DNA from: Hyperoplus lanceolatus
Taxonomy: Eukaryota > Chordata > Actinopteri > Uranoscopiformes > Ammodytidae
Assembly: GCA_026929865.2 (NCBI GenBank)
Contig: CM049417.1
Span: 16,399,501 to 16,463,500, forward strand
Direction of reading: 5' to 3'
DNA: 64,000 bases
In this document: positions 1-10,431 of the stretch, piece after piece
How the letters are laid out: each line of letters starts with the position of its first letter
How positions within the stretch are numbered: position 1 is the stretch's first letter
Made by a program: the position numbers and the translations under genes
The notes under the pieces: model-generated
What the model saw: the letters and a program-made list of their open reading frames with translations, nothing else
Database searches by the model: none
Told to the model about the DNA's origin: nothing

Positions 1-541
1 GCAGCATGCTGTTGCCATCGCATAATACTGTAAAATGTATTCCTCACACTGAAAAAAAAGCCATTGTGACAAGGGATAAAAGTAGTTCTCATAACCAAAC
101 AAGGTGCTTAATAAAGATCTGCAAAGAGCAAAATGGATTTACAACAGCCAGAGATAAATCTGTATGCTAATTTGTCTCAGAGTGTTAGTATGAAGCATTC
201 CGTGAGAATCCGTGAGACAAACATCCTCTATGGCCTTGACGTACACTTTACTATATACAAAAATAGCAGCGCTTCACATCACAGTAAGAGTTCACATGGA
301 CACGTGGGGGACACATGAGGACACAATGGATCAAATATGCAGAGATGAATACAGTGTAACCGAGGAATGAGCCGATGCAGACTGAAGTGCATTCCTTTGA
401 TTACAATGTATTTATGTTTGGAAAGAAAGTGGCATAAAGGTTCCTTTATACTTAGCCAGCCATGTGGGCGTCTGTTGAGGAAGGTTTGAGACAGTACTAT
501 GTGGTTACATCTCATCCAGGGAGAATGGAGGAGGAGGAGTT
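1..541. other. Unassigned sequence left of the transposon stack
   Basis: AT-rich unique-looking sequence. The only open frames are short (under 80 codons) and resemble no family I know. I see no splice-site pattern, RNA gene or repeat boundary here. Confidence 0.4.
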
Positions 542-734
542 TTAAAGGGTCAGTTCATTGTAATTATGAATTTGAATATTTCTTCCTTTACTTCCACTAC
601 TTTGAGTAGTGACTACTACACCCCATTGCAATAGTAGGGAATTGTGTTTAATTTGTGTTGCTCAAAGAAATAAAATAAAAAAATCTATTTGAAAAATTAC
701 TGTCCCCCAGTTACTCTGGAGACATTTACAGACA

Positions 735-765
735 TCTCTATTTTCATTCATTTCATTTATTTATT
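735..765 (-). repeat. Tandem 3' tail of the LINE
   Basis: A/T-rich short-unit repeat (ATGAA/AATAA-like on the minus strand) directly following the ORF2 3' UTR. Short tandem tails instead of poly(A) are usual for several LINE clades. Confidence 0.6.
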
Positions 766-875
766 ATGGCTCACGGCCATAGCACATGGCATGGAGCACA
801 CAATTCAAATGAAATCATTACAAACAAACAATGGTGTACGGCAAGGAAAAAACAATAACATAAAAAACAAAAACA

Positions 876-2343
876 TTACTTAAACAATGGCAGGACATTT
901 CTCAGGAAGGCTCCTGTTTTAACAATAAGACCTGTTTTTTCTGACCTCAAAAGCGAAATCAGTTTAATCCTAGATGGTAAATAAACATGATATTTTGGCA
1001 GGTATTTTTTTCTATAGTACATTACATCCAAATTCCCACTCTCAAAAAATACATGATACTCATCACCAACACAGTTGGAATCACAGAGGTTGCACAATCT
1101 TTCACTTCTGTCCAGCCCTTTGTACCTTCCAGTGACTTTGGGTATTCTGGTGTTATTTGTTCTAAAATTGCATATAGCCTGCCTGGACTTTTGGTTTTCA
1201 TACAGCAAATATTTTTCTAATTTAAACTCTTGTTTAAATTCTATGTACATGTCACAGGAAGTCATGCTTGTAAGCTCGCTCTGCCACCTCTGAATGAATT
1301 GATCTTGCAACCTCTGTTCAACAGTTCTTTTCAGCCAGTTAATGTTGTTGTACTTTTGAGTTATCCAGATGTATGACAACCCGCAGTCATCCAGTATCTG
1401 CTTCACCTGTGATACCCAGGGTGAAGCATACACACCGCTGCTATGCAAGCTGTGTAGCTGATTGTACATGATTTTACTAAGTTTACTTTCTAACAGTCTC
1501 CCCCAATATCCAATTATTCATTTTTTAACTGTAACACCGAGTGGGTACCGCCCAAGTTCCCCATATACCATATTACTGCAGGTTGTCATTTTAACTTTTA
1601 AGATGTACTTTAGAAATTTGAGATGTAGTTTTTCTAACAGATGTAGTTTCTCAAACCTCCACACTTCACATGCATACAACATAACTGGAGTAACCAACTT
1701 GTCAAAAAGGTCCAGAGTGACATCTACAGAAAGCTGAAGCTTTCTGCATTTATTGAGTAAAGCAAACATTGCGCGCAATAGCAATTTTAAATGAGCCATT
1801 GTAATTCATGATGACACCAAGATATCTAAAACAATACAGTCTCTAGACTTTGACCGTTGCACACAAACTGTAGTTTACAAGTATCAGCTCTTTTAAAACC
1901 AAAAAATGTAACTTTAGTTTTATCGTTATTAACTTTTAGTTTCCATTTCTCACAGAAGTCACACATATGATTTATATCTTTCTGTAACCCTCTCTTAGTT
2001 GTAGACATGATAATAGTATCGTCAGCGTACATTAGTACCATTAGTTGTATATAATTGTATAACACAGCATCATCGAAAGTAATGGGCTCACAACCTTTAT
2101 GTAAAAGGTAATCCTCTAAATCGTTAATGAAGAGGGCAAACAGCAGTGGTGTTAAGTTTTCACCCTGTCTAACTCCTGTTAAACTTGCAAAAAACTCAGA
2201 TTTAGCCCCATTAACATATACACAGGATTTTATATTTTTATACATATTGATAACTACATTAAGGAATTTACCCTGGATGCCTATTTTTAAGAGCTTATGC
2301 CAGAGTGCATCTCTCCAGACTGTATCAAATGCCTTACTGTAAT
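876..2343 (-). pseudogene. LINE ORF2, part 3: RT palm, thumb and C-terminal domain (broken)
   Basis: The minus strand continues motif A (YSKAFDTVW), followed by LTGVRQGENLTPLLF and the catalytic YADD box, whose codons are 2018-2029 (LMYADDTIIM). Next come KWKLKVNNDKTK and, in another frame, TPVMLYACEVW, a common LINE RT-thumb landmark. The last segment has a CNLCD...GDEYH Cys/His-type motif and ends KTGAFLRNVLPLFK at 876. A frame change near 1810 and a stop near 1516 break it. No RNase H domain is evident. Confidence 0.85.
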
Positions 2344-3818
2344 CAGTGGTGTAGTGGGGGGTATACGCAGGCGACATTGCGTATACCCACTTCTAACGGC
2401 CGCGACATTGCGTATACCCACTTCTAACGGCCGCGACTTCGGTCCGCCTCCATTCGTTTCCACTCTTGTCAATGTGTGTGTAGCCTACTTGTTGCCACTC
2501 GTCCCGTTTTTCCCGAAATTGTTCTCTTTTTTTCACCAGCTGTCCCGGGAAAAGAAAAATCTCTCCCGGGACACAATTTGTCCCGTTTTTTGGGGAAAAT
2601 GCCAGAACCTCATTTGATTTCCTTCGTTCAGTAGTTAAGGCCATTTCACACGGGCCGAGGCGTTTGTTTCGCCCACTAATGCATTCTCAATGGAGAGCCG
2701 AGCGGGCAGAGAGAAGGCGCAGCGTTTCGTCAGGCGGCACGACAAGCGTGCAGGGGCGGTCTTAACGATATCGGGGCCCGTTTCAAGACCCTGTGGGGGG
2801 GCCCCCCACATTTTTTTTTCTATGAATAATGTTTGTGCATGCTCCCCGCAAAAATAAAAAAGATTGTAGAAACCACTTGGTTCATAGACGGATTATGAGA
2901 TTTAGAGTAAAATGCATCAATCTGATGCACTTTCAGAGGAACATTTAGATTTAAATCAAATCTTGAGCTGCAGAAGGAACATTGTTTTTCTTAAACAGGC
3001 AGCACTCTTTACTCTGCAACTGTAAAAACATTTCAGTAGATTGGTCTGCAGACCCATGTTATATGATGGAGGGGCCCATTGCAACAGATACAGGGTGGAA
3101 AGCTACTTTTTATGAACAGTATATAATTTACACGTATCAAGCTTATTCCTGTATGTGTGTGGGGCCCTTATGAAGCCCATAAGACATAACTAATAATGCT
3201 TTTGTTTTGCACTTGCTTTTATATTTTTCACCTGCTAGGGGCCATGATGATTTATTTCCTATTCCTTTTTGGACCCTAGGCTGTTATTGACATGAGTGAC
3301 TGAGCTCTTTGATAATGCGACATTTAAAGTTACTATCAGTATCTCTGGCTTAGGGCCCCCCTGAGCCCTTGGGCCCCTGGGCCTGGTTGCATGCAGTTTT
3401 CTTCTCAAAGTGTACCAGATTGATGAATTTTACTTTAAAAGGTTGCATTTTTTTCTTCTGCTCCCCCGGACCCCCCTAGAAGGTCCAGGGTCCACACCTC
3501 AGTCTCCCTATTTAGCCTACTGTGCAAACAGTGATGGTCCAGCAGACCGTAGCGGCAGTCAGCTGTCAGGACAGTGAACGCCCCCCCCCCTCGTATTAAT
3601 GGCTGTAAATGGAGCGGACACGGAGGCTAAACATATAGCCGTTCTGCCAGCTACGCTCTCTATATCTTATATTCATACATTAGGCCTGTGTTGGACCACT
3701 ACTCGCGAGGGGCTGTGTGAGGCAGCGCAATTATGGGAAATATAGGACCGGCAAAAGCGGATGTGCGCGCAGTACAACTTAGAGTATACCCACTTCTCCA
3801 GGCACCACTACACCACTG
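2344..3818. mobile_element. hAT element 1 (non-autonomous, 1475 bp) in RT motif A
   Basis: The termini are perfect 14-bp inverted repeats, CAGTGGTGTAGTGG at 2344 and its complement ending at 3818. They are flanked by perfect 8-bp duplications ACTGTAAT (2336-2343 and 3819-3826). The CAG start and 8-bp duplication are diagnostic of hAT. A 31-bp unit containing GTATACCCACTTCT is tandemly duplicated at 2371-2432, and its inverted counterpart lies next to the right terminus. The interior has C/G-rich runs (about 2760-2815 and 3350-3390) and no transposase frame, so it would need transposase from elsewhere. It split the LINE exactly at the catalytic DYSKAFD segment. Confidence 0.9.
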
Positions 3819-3826
3819 ACTGTAAT

Positions 3827-4007
3827 CAATGAAACAGCAAAATAAACTTTTTTTTTTAAAGCAGTACAAATCAATAATTTGTTTTAGTAAAAAGATATGA
3901 TCAACGGTTGAGTAGTTCTTTCTGAATCCTGCCTGGTTCTCCCTCAGGGTAGAATTTTCTTCACAAAATGCACATAGCCTTTCATTCAATACATTTGTAA
4001 ATAATTT
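3827..4007 (-). pseudogene. LINE ORF2, part 2: RT fingers segment between two hAT insertions
   Basis: This island of minus-strand coding sequence reads KLFTNVLNERL, then RENQAGFRKNYSTVDHIF, and ends at FIDYS, the beginning of RT motif A. It is bounded by the 8-bp duplications of the two hAT elements (ACCTAGAC at 4008-4015; ACTGTAAT at 3819-3826). Removing each hAT with one duplication copy puts it back in frame with both neighbouring ORF2 pieces. This shows both insertions hit an open RT frame. Confidence 0.85.
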
Positions 4008-4539
4008 ACCTAGACCAGTGCTTCTCAATTATTTTCTGTCATGCCCCCCCTAGGAGACTGAAATTTTTTCGCGACCCCCCTAAATTGAAATACTATTGAG
4101 AACCTGCTAATATTTATTTATTTATCTGTATAAGAGTTATATATGAGTTTGAGTTGCTAGCACCAGCATTCTGCATACAATCACCAGAGGTGGAAAGAGT
4201 ACAAAAATATTCTACTCAAGTAAAAGTATGATTACTTGGATGAAATTTTACTTAAGTAAAAGTAAAAGTACTGGTCTAAAAATCTACTGAAGTAAAAGTG
4301 AAAAAGTAGCTGATTTAAAATGTACTTAAAGTACAAGTTACTAGTTACTTTTTAACAGCGGGAGGGGGTGGGGGTCTCTTCTGTGTAGGGCATTATATAC
4401 ATAGACAAGGGGATATAAATTTCAAACTAGTTTTGTTTAATTAATACAACACTTACAAATGAAAGTGCACAAATTAAATAAATCATGTCACCACACATGT
4501 ATGGATGTATACTGTGTCATTATACTTTAGATAAGCAAA

Positions 4540-5367
4540 TACAACAAAAATAACAAAAATATAAACGCAACACTTTTGTTTTTGCTCCCATTTTTCATGA
4601 GATGGACTTAAAGATCTAAAATTCATTCCAGATACACAATTGTACCATTTCTCTCAAATATTGTTCACAAATCCATCCCACCTTACAGGTGTGCCACATC
4701 AAGATGCTGATCTGACATCATGATTAGTGCACAGGGTGCCTTAGACTGTCCACAATAAAAGGCCACCCTGAAATGTGCATTTTTTTGCTTTATTGGGGGT
4801 CTGGGGACTCAGAACCAGTCAGTATCTGGTGTGACCGCCATTTGCCTCATGCAGTGCAACACATCTTCTTTGCATAGAGTTTATCAGATTGTCAATTGTG
4901 GCCTGTGGAATGTTGGTCCACTCCTCTTCAATGGCTGTGCGAAGTTGCTGGAGACGGCTTATGGTGGAGAAATGAACATTCAATGCACGAGCAACAGATC
5001 TGGTTGACATTCCTGCTGTCAGCATGCCAATTGCACGCTCCCTCAATGCTTGTGGCATCTGTGGCATTTTGCTGTGAGACAAAACTGCACATTTCAGGGT
5101 GGCCTTTTATTGTGGACAGTCTAAGGCACACCTGTGCACTAATCATGATGTCAGATCAGCATCTTGATGTGGCACACCTGTGAGGTGGGATGGATTATCT
5201 CAGCAAAGCAGAAGTGCTCAATATCACACATTTAGACAGATTTGTGAACAATGTTTGAGAGAAATGGTACAATTGTGTATCTGGAATGAATTTTAGATCT
5301 TTAAGTCCATCTCATGAAAAATGGGAGCAAAAACAAAAGTGTTGCGTTTATATTTTTGTTGAGTGTA
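4540..5367 (-). mobile_element. Tc1-like deletion derivative, copy 1
   Basis: Long inverted termini (AACAAAAATATAAACGCAAC at the left, its complement ending GAGTGTA at the right) flank a short transposase remnant. It lies within hAT element 3. The left end is slightly altered relative to copy 2 (43416). A TA duplication is expected of Tc1/mariner; the right edge ends in TA but the left edge is ambiguous by a few bases. Confidence 0.85.
4819..5064 (-). pseudogene. Internally deleted Tc1-like transposase (HTH joined to C-terminus)
   Basis: The minus-strand frame starts with MPQMPQALRERAIGML and a helix-turn-helix (MSTRSVARALNVHFSTISRL). It then jumps to the far C-terminal segment of the DDE domain (NIPQATIDNLINSM, CVALHEANGGHTRY). 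The catalytic core between them is absent, so it cannot cut DNA but could still bind terminal repeats. Copy 2 has exactly the same fusion point, so the deletion predates both insertions. Confidence 0.8.
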
Positions 5368-5419
5368 TGGAGCAAATAGTCTGTTAATGGGGGAATGGGA
5401 ATGTAACCGGTCTACAGAC

Positions 5420-6480
5420 CTAAACAGACTGCAGCTGCAGTTCTAATAATGTAATTGTGTACAATTGATCTAAACCATGGATATTGCAAGGTTAGGCTGC
5501 TCGATTTTGACAAAAATCATAATCATGATTATTTTGATTGACATTGTGTAATCACAATTATAAGACAATTATTAATTGATTTAAGATCTGCAACATGCAC
5601 CTATGTAACATTTGAAACCATGACTTTTGACTTTAAACATATCCTAATTGAACTGAAAACAAGGAAAATGCAAATAGCCGTAAAACATATTTTTTACAAT
5701 CAAATAAAATAAGTGTCAAAATCAAAATAAACCGTTGCAAATGTTGTTGATAGGACACGTCTTTTGCTAGCAGGAATGTGAGGGCATATTTAATGTATAT
5801 CTCATGGAGCTGGCTGGATAAGCAAGTTGCATTGTAGGCTACAGTGTTCTTAATTGATGCCTGTAGTCGTGGCAAGAGTCAAGGAGCTTTAAACTTCCTG
5901 TGTTTTTTATTCCTTTATTGCTTGGTCATAGACCACTTGGATTCGACCTAAAGTGAGTAAACTAATTGGTCGTGATGTTTTGAAGTGCAGCTGGGTCGCA
6001 TATGACTTTTTTTCTCTCTCTCACGGTCGCGCATGTCATCTGACTCGCGTGTCCGCGCATAACATATCTTGCACATTGTTTTAGTCTATTACTTTTACCT
6101 TTGTTCTCGAGCAAAGGCTGATTTTCTGCCGTCTTCTGGAAGTTTTTCAAAGCTCCCGGCAACACGCACCGTCTCCATCCTCTGCACTGTTAAACTGAAA
6201 GCTAGGTGAGGGAGGGGCCGATCGCATGGCTGGATGAAAGGTTTGCTGCATTTAAAAGCCTTCACGTCTTCACGTGTGGTACAATGACAGTTTAACTAGG
6301 ATTATTTTGTTTTAATGATAGAGGGAAGCAATGTTTGTTGTTATCATTTAGTCGCAATGATCCTGTCGATCATTCTCTGTGTTAGTTTCCGGTATTGTGC
6401 CGTAAAAATAAAAGCACCCCGCGATATTTCTTTTATTTTCTCTCGTTTCCCTATCTATTTTTTTACTCAGTAACGCAGGT
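5420..6480. other. Interior of hAT element 3, no gene
   Basis: Mostly A/T-rich. Around 5500-5580 there is a stretch reminiscent of the CGATTTTGACAAAAATCAT-type ends seen in other fish hAT repeats, which may be a fragment of yet another element. The minus-strand frames at 5633-5875 and 5962-6165 show no domain. Confidence 0.35.
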
Positions 6481-7149
6481 GATATAAATTGTAGTTAAGT
6501 GCAATACTTCAAAATAAACATACTCAAAGTAAAAGTATAGGTTTTAAAAATCACTTAAAAAATTACAAGTACACGAAAAAACTACTCAATTACAGGAACG
6601 CGAGTAAATGTAATTCGCTACTTTACACCCCTGACAATCACCTTATTATTAAAATAGATTAATAAAATTTGCTGACTTCTGCAACATCTTAAAACAATTT
6701 CCAAGTTTATTAACTCAATTTGTAACATTTAAACAAGACCGTTCAGTCTGTGTGAATCTCAAAACACAGAAACAAGAGCAAATGATTCACTGGGGTTTTC
6801 ATTTAATTAATAACATTTTTAAACAGTAAACATTGGTCACTTGTCAGTCAGCTTCATCAGCTTATTCCCTTTCAAAAATATATATGACTTAAAAATAAAC
6901 ATTACTCTTTGTGTGCAACATTTGCAACAATATTTAATGTACAATTTGCATACTTTCCCTGAACATAACACAAGACATTAAAAAAGCCATGAACCCTGAA
7001 CTATTTGAAACTGGCAGCTACATCAGTTTGAGCTTTTTTAATATAACTAAATTCACCTTCACAATTATATTGAACTTATTTCCCTATTTGTCTGTTTTAT
7101 ATGAACACATTCTGCTTATAATACACAAAAATACTATTTGCTCTGTATT

Positions 7150-7395
7150 TTAGTGGCTGCAGTGAGCCCTCTTTGCAGTGCACATCATTCCAAATCTGGG
7201 CTTCAAACTTGATACTGCTACTCTTAACTCTGGCTCAATGTTAAGCTGGGACCTGTACTTTGTCTTGAGTGCAGCAACAGTGGAAAAGCCCATCTCACAC
7301 AGATAGGATGTGGCAAAGGGTAGTAAGATGTTGACAGCCTTCTGTCCAATGAGTGGATACTCCCTTTCTTTGTAAGATCTAAATTCTGTTACACT
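7150..7395 (-). pseudogene. C-terminal fragment of a ZBED-type hAT transposase
   Basis: The minus strand is open for about 80 codons to a TAA at 7150-7152. It contains YPLIGQKAVNILLPFATSY, then LCEMGFSTVAALKTKYRSQ and LNIEPELRVAVSSLKPRF. This is the C-terminal dimerisation region shared by hAT transposases and their domesticated relatives (ZBED/FAM200-like). The upstream catalytic part is missing or unrecognisable. It lies just inside the right terminus of hAT element 2, in the orientation expected for that element's own transposase. Confidence 0.75.
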
Positions 7396-7530
7396 TCTGA
7401 CCCTTGGTATAATGTTTATTTAAGAAAAAAAAAAAATATATTAAAAAAAAAGAAAAAAAAAAACACTAAGTCCCCCCTGCTGCTCGCGCCCCCCCTGAGA
7501 CCCCACCATTTGAGAAGCACTGACCTAGAC

Positions 7531-9370
7531 AACTCAAAAGTGTGATTCCTCTATAATTATCACAGTCTCCCATATCCCCTTTCTTTTTATATATGGGCAC
7601 GATTAGACCAAGCACCCAGTCGTCGGGGATAACACCCGAGTCCAAGATCTTATTAAACAAGAGGACATATAAAGGCATAAAAATAGTTGAGGTGCTTTTA
7701 ATATATTCGTTCAGCACTGTATCTATGCCTGCAGCTTTTCCTGGTTTTAATTTTCAAATAGCCTCATTAATTTCTTGCTCTGTGAAAGACACATTCAGAA
7801 CACTACTGTCTATTATATGTCTGTCACTTTCAAGTTCTTGGAGCTCATCTGTAGGTGTATCCCCATCAGATAAGTTTTTAAAGTGCTCATGGAATTCCTC
7901 TGCTGAAATTGGACAAACGCTTTTGATTTTGCTAGAATCATACAGCTTCTTCCAGTAAAGCTTTGGATTCTCAGATTTCATGCTCATTAACTCGTCACTG
8001 AGTTTCTTCCTATGGGCCCTCTGAGCTCTGTGCAACACTCTCCTGTATTCTTTACTTTTTTCCCTTAAACATTCAGCATTAGCCACACTTCTATGCTTCT
8101 CAAGCATTCTTTTAACTTTTCTATATTCTTGTCTTTTTTCTCTACACTCACGGTTAAACCATGCTGCTTTTTTACCAGGTTTAAGGTTTTTTTTTCTTCT
8201 TTTGTGTTTTTGGGAATGTAGTCATCGCACTTTTTGTCATAATATCACAAACACACTTCGTTATTTCATTTACTGACATGCTGTCTACATTACACAACAG
8301 ATTATTGACCTTGTCAAAGTCTATGTTTGTTGTAAACTCAATTTCTTTTTCTTTCTCCCATTTACCATTCGTTTTTTCAGCTATTGTATCTGTGAGCCTT
8401 GGCTGGTCCCTTACTGGTGTATTTTCCACGCAATATTCCCCTCCCTGATTTACCTCCAAGATGACTTCGACGAGGCAGTGCTTATCAGAAAATAAGGGGT
8501 CAAAAGAATGTACACATAATTGTTTTACCTTGCTCAAAACAAATGGCACCCCTATCATGTAATCAATTACACTATTGTCAACAGTTGTTGCATTACCAAT
8601 GTGTGTGTCATCACCACATCTACCGTTTAATATACACATTGAAAGATGTTAACACATTTCTAGCAGTGCTTTACCATAATTGCCAAAATCTATATGTTTA
8701 TCAAGGGATTTTCTTTTTAGTGGTGTATTAAACATTTCTAATTGCTCCACTGTGCTTAATTCACATCCAGTATTTACATCGAGACTCTTGCCATCACTCT
8801 CTGTGGGGCATACATCAAAATCATCTCTTTCTTGGGTATGGGCATTCATATCACCACAGATTAGAACGTGGTGATTTTCAGTACCGATGTCAAGAATAAT
8901 CTGCGCTAATTCATCAAACATCCCCACATTGGAGTATCTGGTGTTATAGGGAGGAATGTAGACCGACAGGATAAATACCTGTCGGTCTACATTCATAATC
9001 CAGCAGATTTCTATTTATTTTAAGGCATACACATACATCACTTTGTATAGTTTTTTGCACACGCGCTTTCGCAATTTTCTTACTCACGGCAAGTATCACT
9101 CCTCCTGATCGCCAGTTTGTCAACCTATGTCGGTTCCTGATAAACATTTGGAAACCTATGTCTTTAAATTTTTCAAGCAGGTCAGGTGAATCTATATCGT
9201 CTGTTTTTGTCTCGCTGAAACAGAGGACATCATATTTTTTACAGGTTTCAATAAAGTCAGGGGTCTCTATTTTAGATCTTATTCCACATACGTTCAGAGT
9301 ACATATCCTCAGCCCACAGTGTAATGTTGCTCTCTCATTGTATGACTTCTCACCTGTCTGTGCTACGTGT
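7531..9370 (-). pseudogene. LINE ORF2, part 1: APE endonuclease and start of RT (broken)
   Basis: Read on the minus strand, the domain opens with LNVCGIRSK near 9300, then CFSETKTDD, GGVILAVSKK, SVYIPPYN, ICGDMNAH and FSDKHCLVEV. These are the usual landmarks of an APE-type endonuclease, including the GDMN motif and the C-terminal SDxH. The linker and RT beginning follow (VPIYKKKGD, DNYRGITLLSCLG) until the hAT insertion at 7522. The frame shifts near 9000, near 8645 and near the T-run at about 8190, so no single protein can be made. A perfect 14-bp-arm palindrome lies in the SVYIPP region. The family nicks target DNA and primes reverse transcription from the nick; this copy is dead. Confidence 0.8.
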
Positions 9371-9375
9371 CTGTC

Positions 9376-10431
9376 CTATAGGTCAATACCAAAGGATTTG
9401 TAGTCCACATCGTCGTATCCAATAAGGAACAGGTCGTCGGGATTGTTAATAGTGACGTACTGGCCTTCACTTTTGCAGATCACTTTCCCGTCCCTAATAA
9501 AAGTGTGTTGGCATTTCTCCCTGGCACACTTGAACAGCCTGTATTTCAGATGTGTGAGGTCTTCGCTAACGAAGATATTCCTATGAGTGTCATGGTTTCT
9601 CAGTAACGCTTTGCTCCTCAACAGTTCAGCTTTCTTTCTCCTGCTCACAAATCTGACAATAACAGGTCGGGCCTTACCCTGTTGTCTCGCTCTCCCCAGG
9701 CGATGCGCAGTGGAGATATCACTTTCTTTAATTGACGTGCCTGAAATCGCTGCCAGCTTACACGCTTTTTCCACAAGTTGATCCTCGGTCTCCGCTCCGT
9801 TCTCCTCCTCGATCCCGCTGATGCGCACATTTTCCTTACAGGTGTACTGCTCCAGTTCGTCTTCCTTGTACCGGCTCTCCAGTATATTTTTGTTAATTCG
9901 AGTATTGTCCACTGATGCCAAAAGTTGTTTCTGCACTGCTTTGACTATTGCTGGTACTGCTGCTTTGATAGTGATGAGCACGATTTTGGTTAAATCCTCT
10001 GTGCCAAAATCAGCCAGTATTGAATCAGTTTCAGCCTCAACCGCTGCCATTATATCCGAGTGCAGCGTTTCCTCCTGGCTCTCACCTCTCATGCTTCGTA
10101 TCATAACGTTGTCCTCCTCGCTTCTTTCATACCGGTTTGAAAGAAAAGCTCCGGGCCTGGATGCCTTGGGCCCCCTCCCGCCTGGTGGTGCCGCAGTTCC
10201 GCCGTCGGAACCGGCGCTGGACCTCGCTCTTCGGGGCTCGGTGCTGTCTTTAGTTTGGCGTACGTGAGGCGAGCGTTCCCCATTCTTGTCGTCCTCGCCC
10301 TTTGCCTCACGGGTTTCTGTTGGGGCACTGTTTCCAGTTGCTTTTCCTCTTTCATCATCCTTGTTTATTGATGTGTTTTGTCTTAGTTCGCGTGTTTTAC
10401 CACTCCTGTTCATTGATGCAGCATATGCCAT
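9376..10431 (-). CDS. LINE ORF1 protein (nucleic-acid-binding, 351 aa)
   Basis: This is the first ORF of the minus-strand LINE and would coat the element's RNA as part of its RNP. It starts with ATG (MAYAASMNRS) and has no internal stop over 351 codons. Residues 1-110 are charged and rich in Ser, Arg, Gly and Pro, with no obvious fold. About 120-200 is alpha-helical and could form a coiled coil. From residue 201 the motif NVRISGIEEE begins an RRM-like domain. It is followed by AHRLGR and RPVIVRFVSRRKKAELL, which are typical of LINE ORF1 proteins. ORF2 begins just downstream on the same strand. The frame is intact although ORF2 is broken, suggesting moderate age. No zinc knuckle is seen. Confidence 0.75.
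   Translation of the reverse strand: MAYAASMNRSGKTRELRQNTSINKDDERGKATGNSAPTETREAKGEDDKNGERSPHVRQTKDSTEPRRARSSAGSDGGTAAPPGGRGPKASRPGAFLSNRYERSEEDNVMIRSMRGESQEETLHSDIMAAVEAETDSILADFGTEDLTKIVLITIKAAVPAIVKAVQKQLLASVDNTRINKNILESRYKEDELEQYTCKENVRISGIEEENGAETEDQLVEKACKLAAISGTSIKESDISTAHRLGRARQQGKARPVIVRFVSRRKKAELLRSKALLRNHDTHRNIFVSEDLTHLKYRLFKCAREKCQHTFIRDGKVICKSEGQYVTINNPDDLFLIGYDDVDYKSFGIDL

Larger units (their letters stand above)
4185..6633. mobile_element. hAT element 3 nested in hAT element 2
   Basis: It begins CAGAGGTGGAAAGAGTAC and ends with the imperfect complement TACTTTACACCCCTG. It is flanked by perfect 8-bp duplications ACAATCAC (4177-4184, 6634-6641). Both subterminal regions hold repeated AAGTAAAAGTA-like motifs (4225-4300 and 6500-6560), a usual site of transposase binding. 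A Tc1-like element interrupts it at 4540-5367. I see no transposase frame. Confidence 0.88.
4016..7522 (-). mobile_element. hAT element 2 (Zaphod-like termini), partly autonomous remnant
   Basis: Termini CAGTGCTTCTCAA (4016) and its exact 13-bp complement (to 7522) are flanked by perfect 8-bp duplications ACCTAGAC (4008-4015, 7523-7530). This terminal sequence is like that of ZBED-related hAT families such as Zaphod. The right part still carries the end of a transposase on the minus strand (7150-7395). A further hAT element occupies 4185-6633. A poly(A)-like stretch lies at 7430-7463. Confidence 0.9.

Noticed and set aside
9821..10267. 148-codon plus-strand frame
   Set aside because: Antisense shadow of LINE ORF1.
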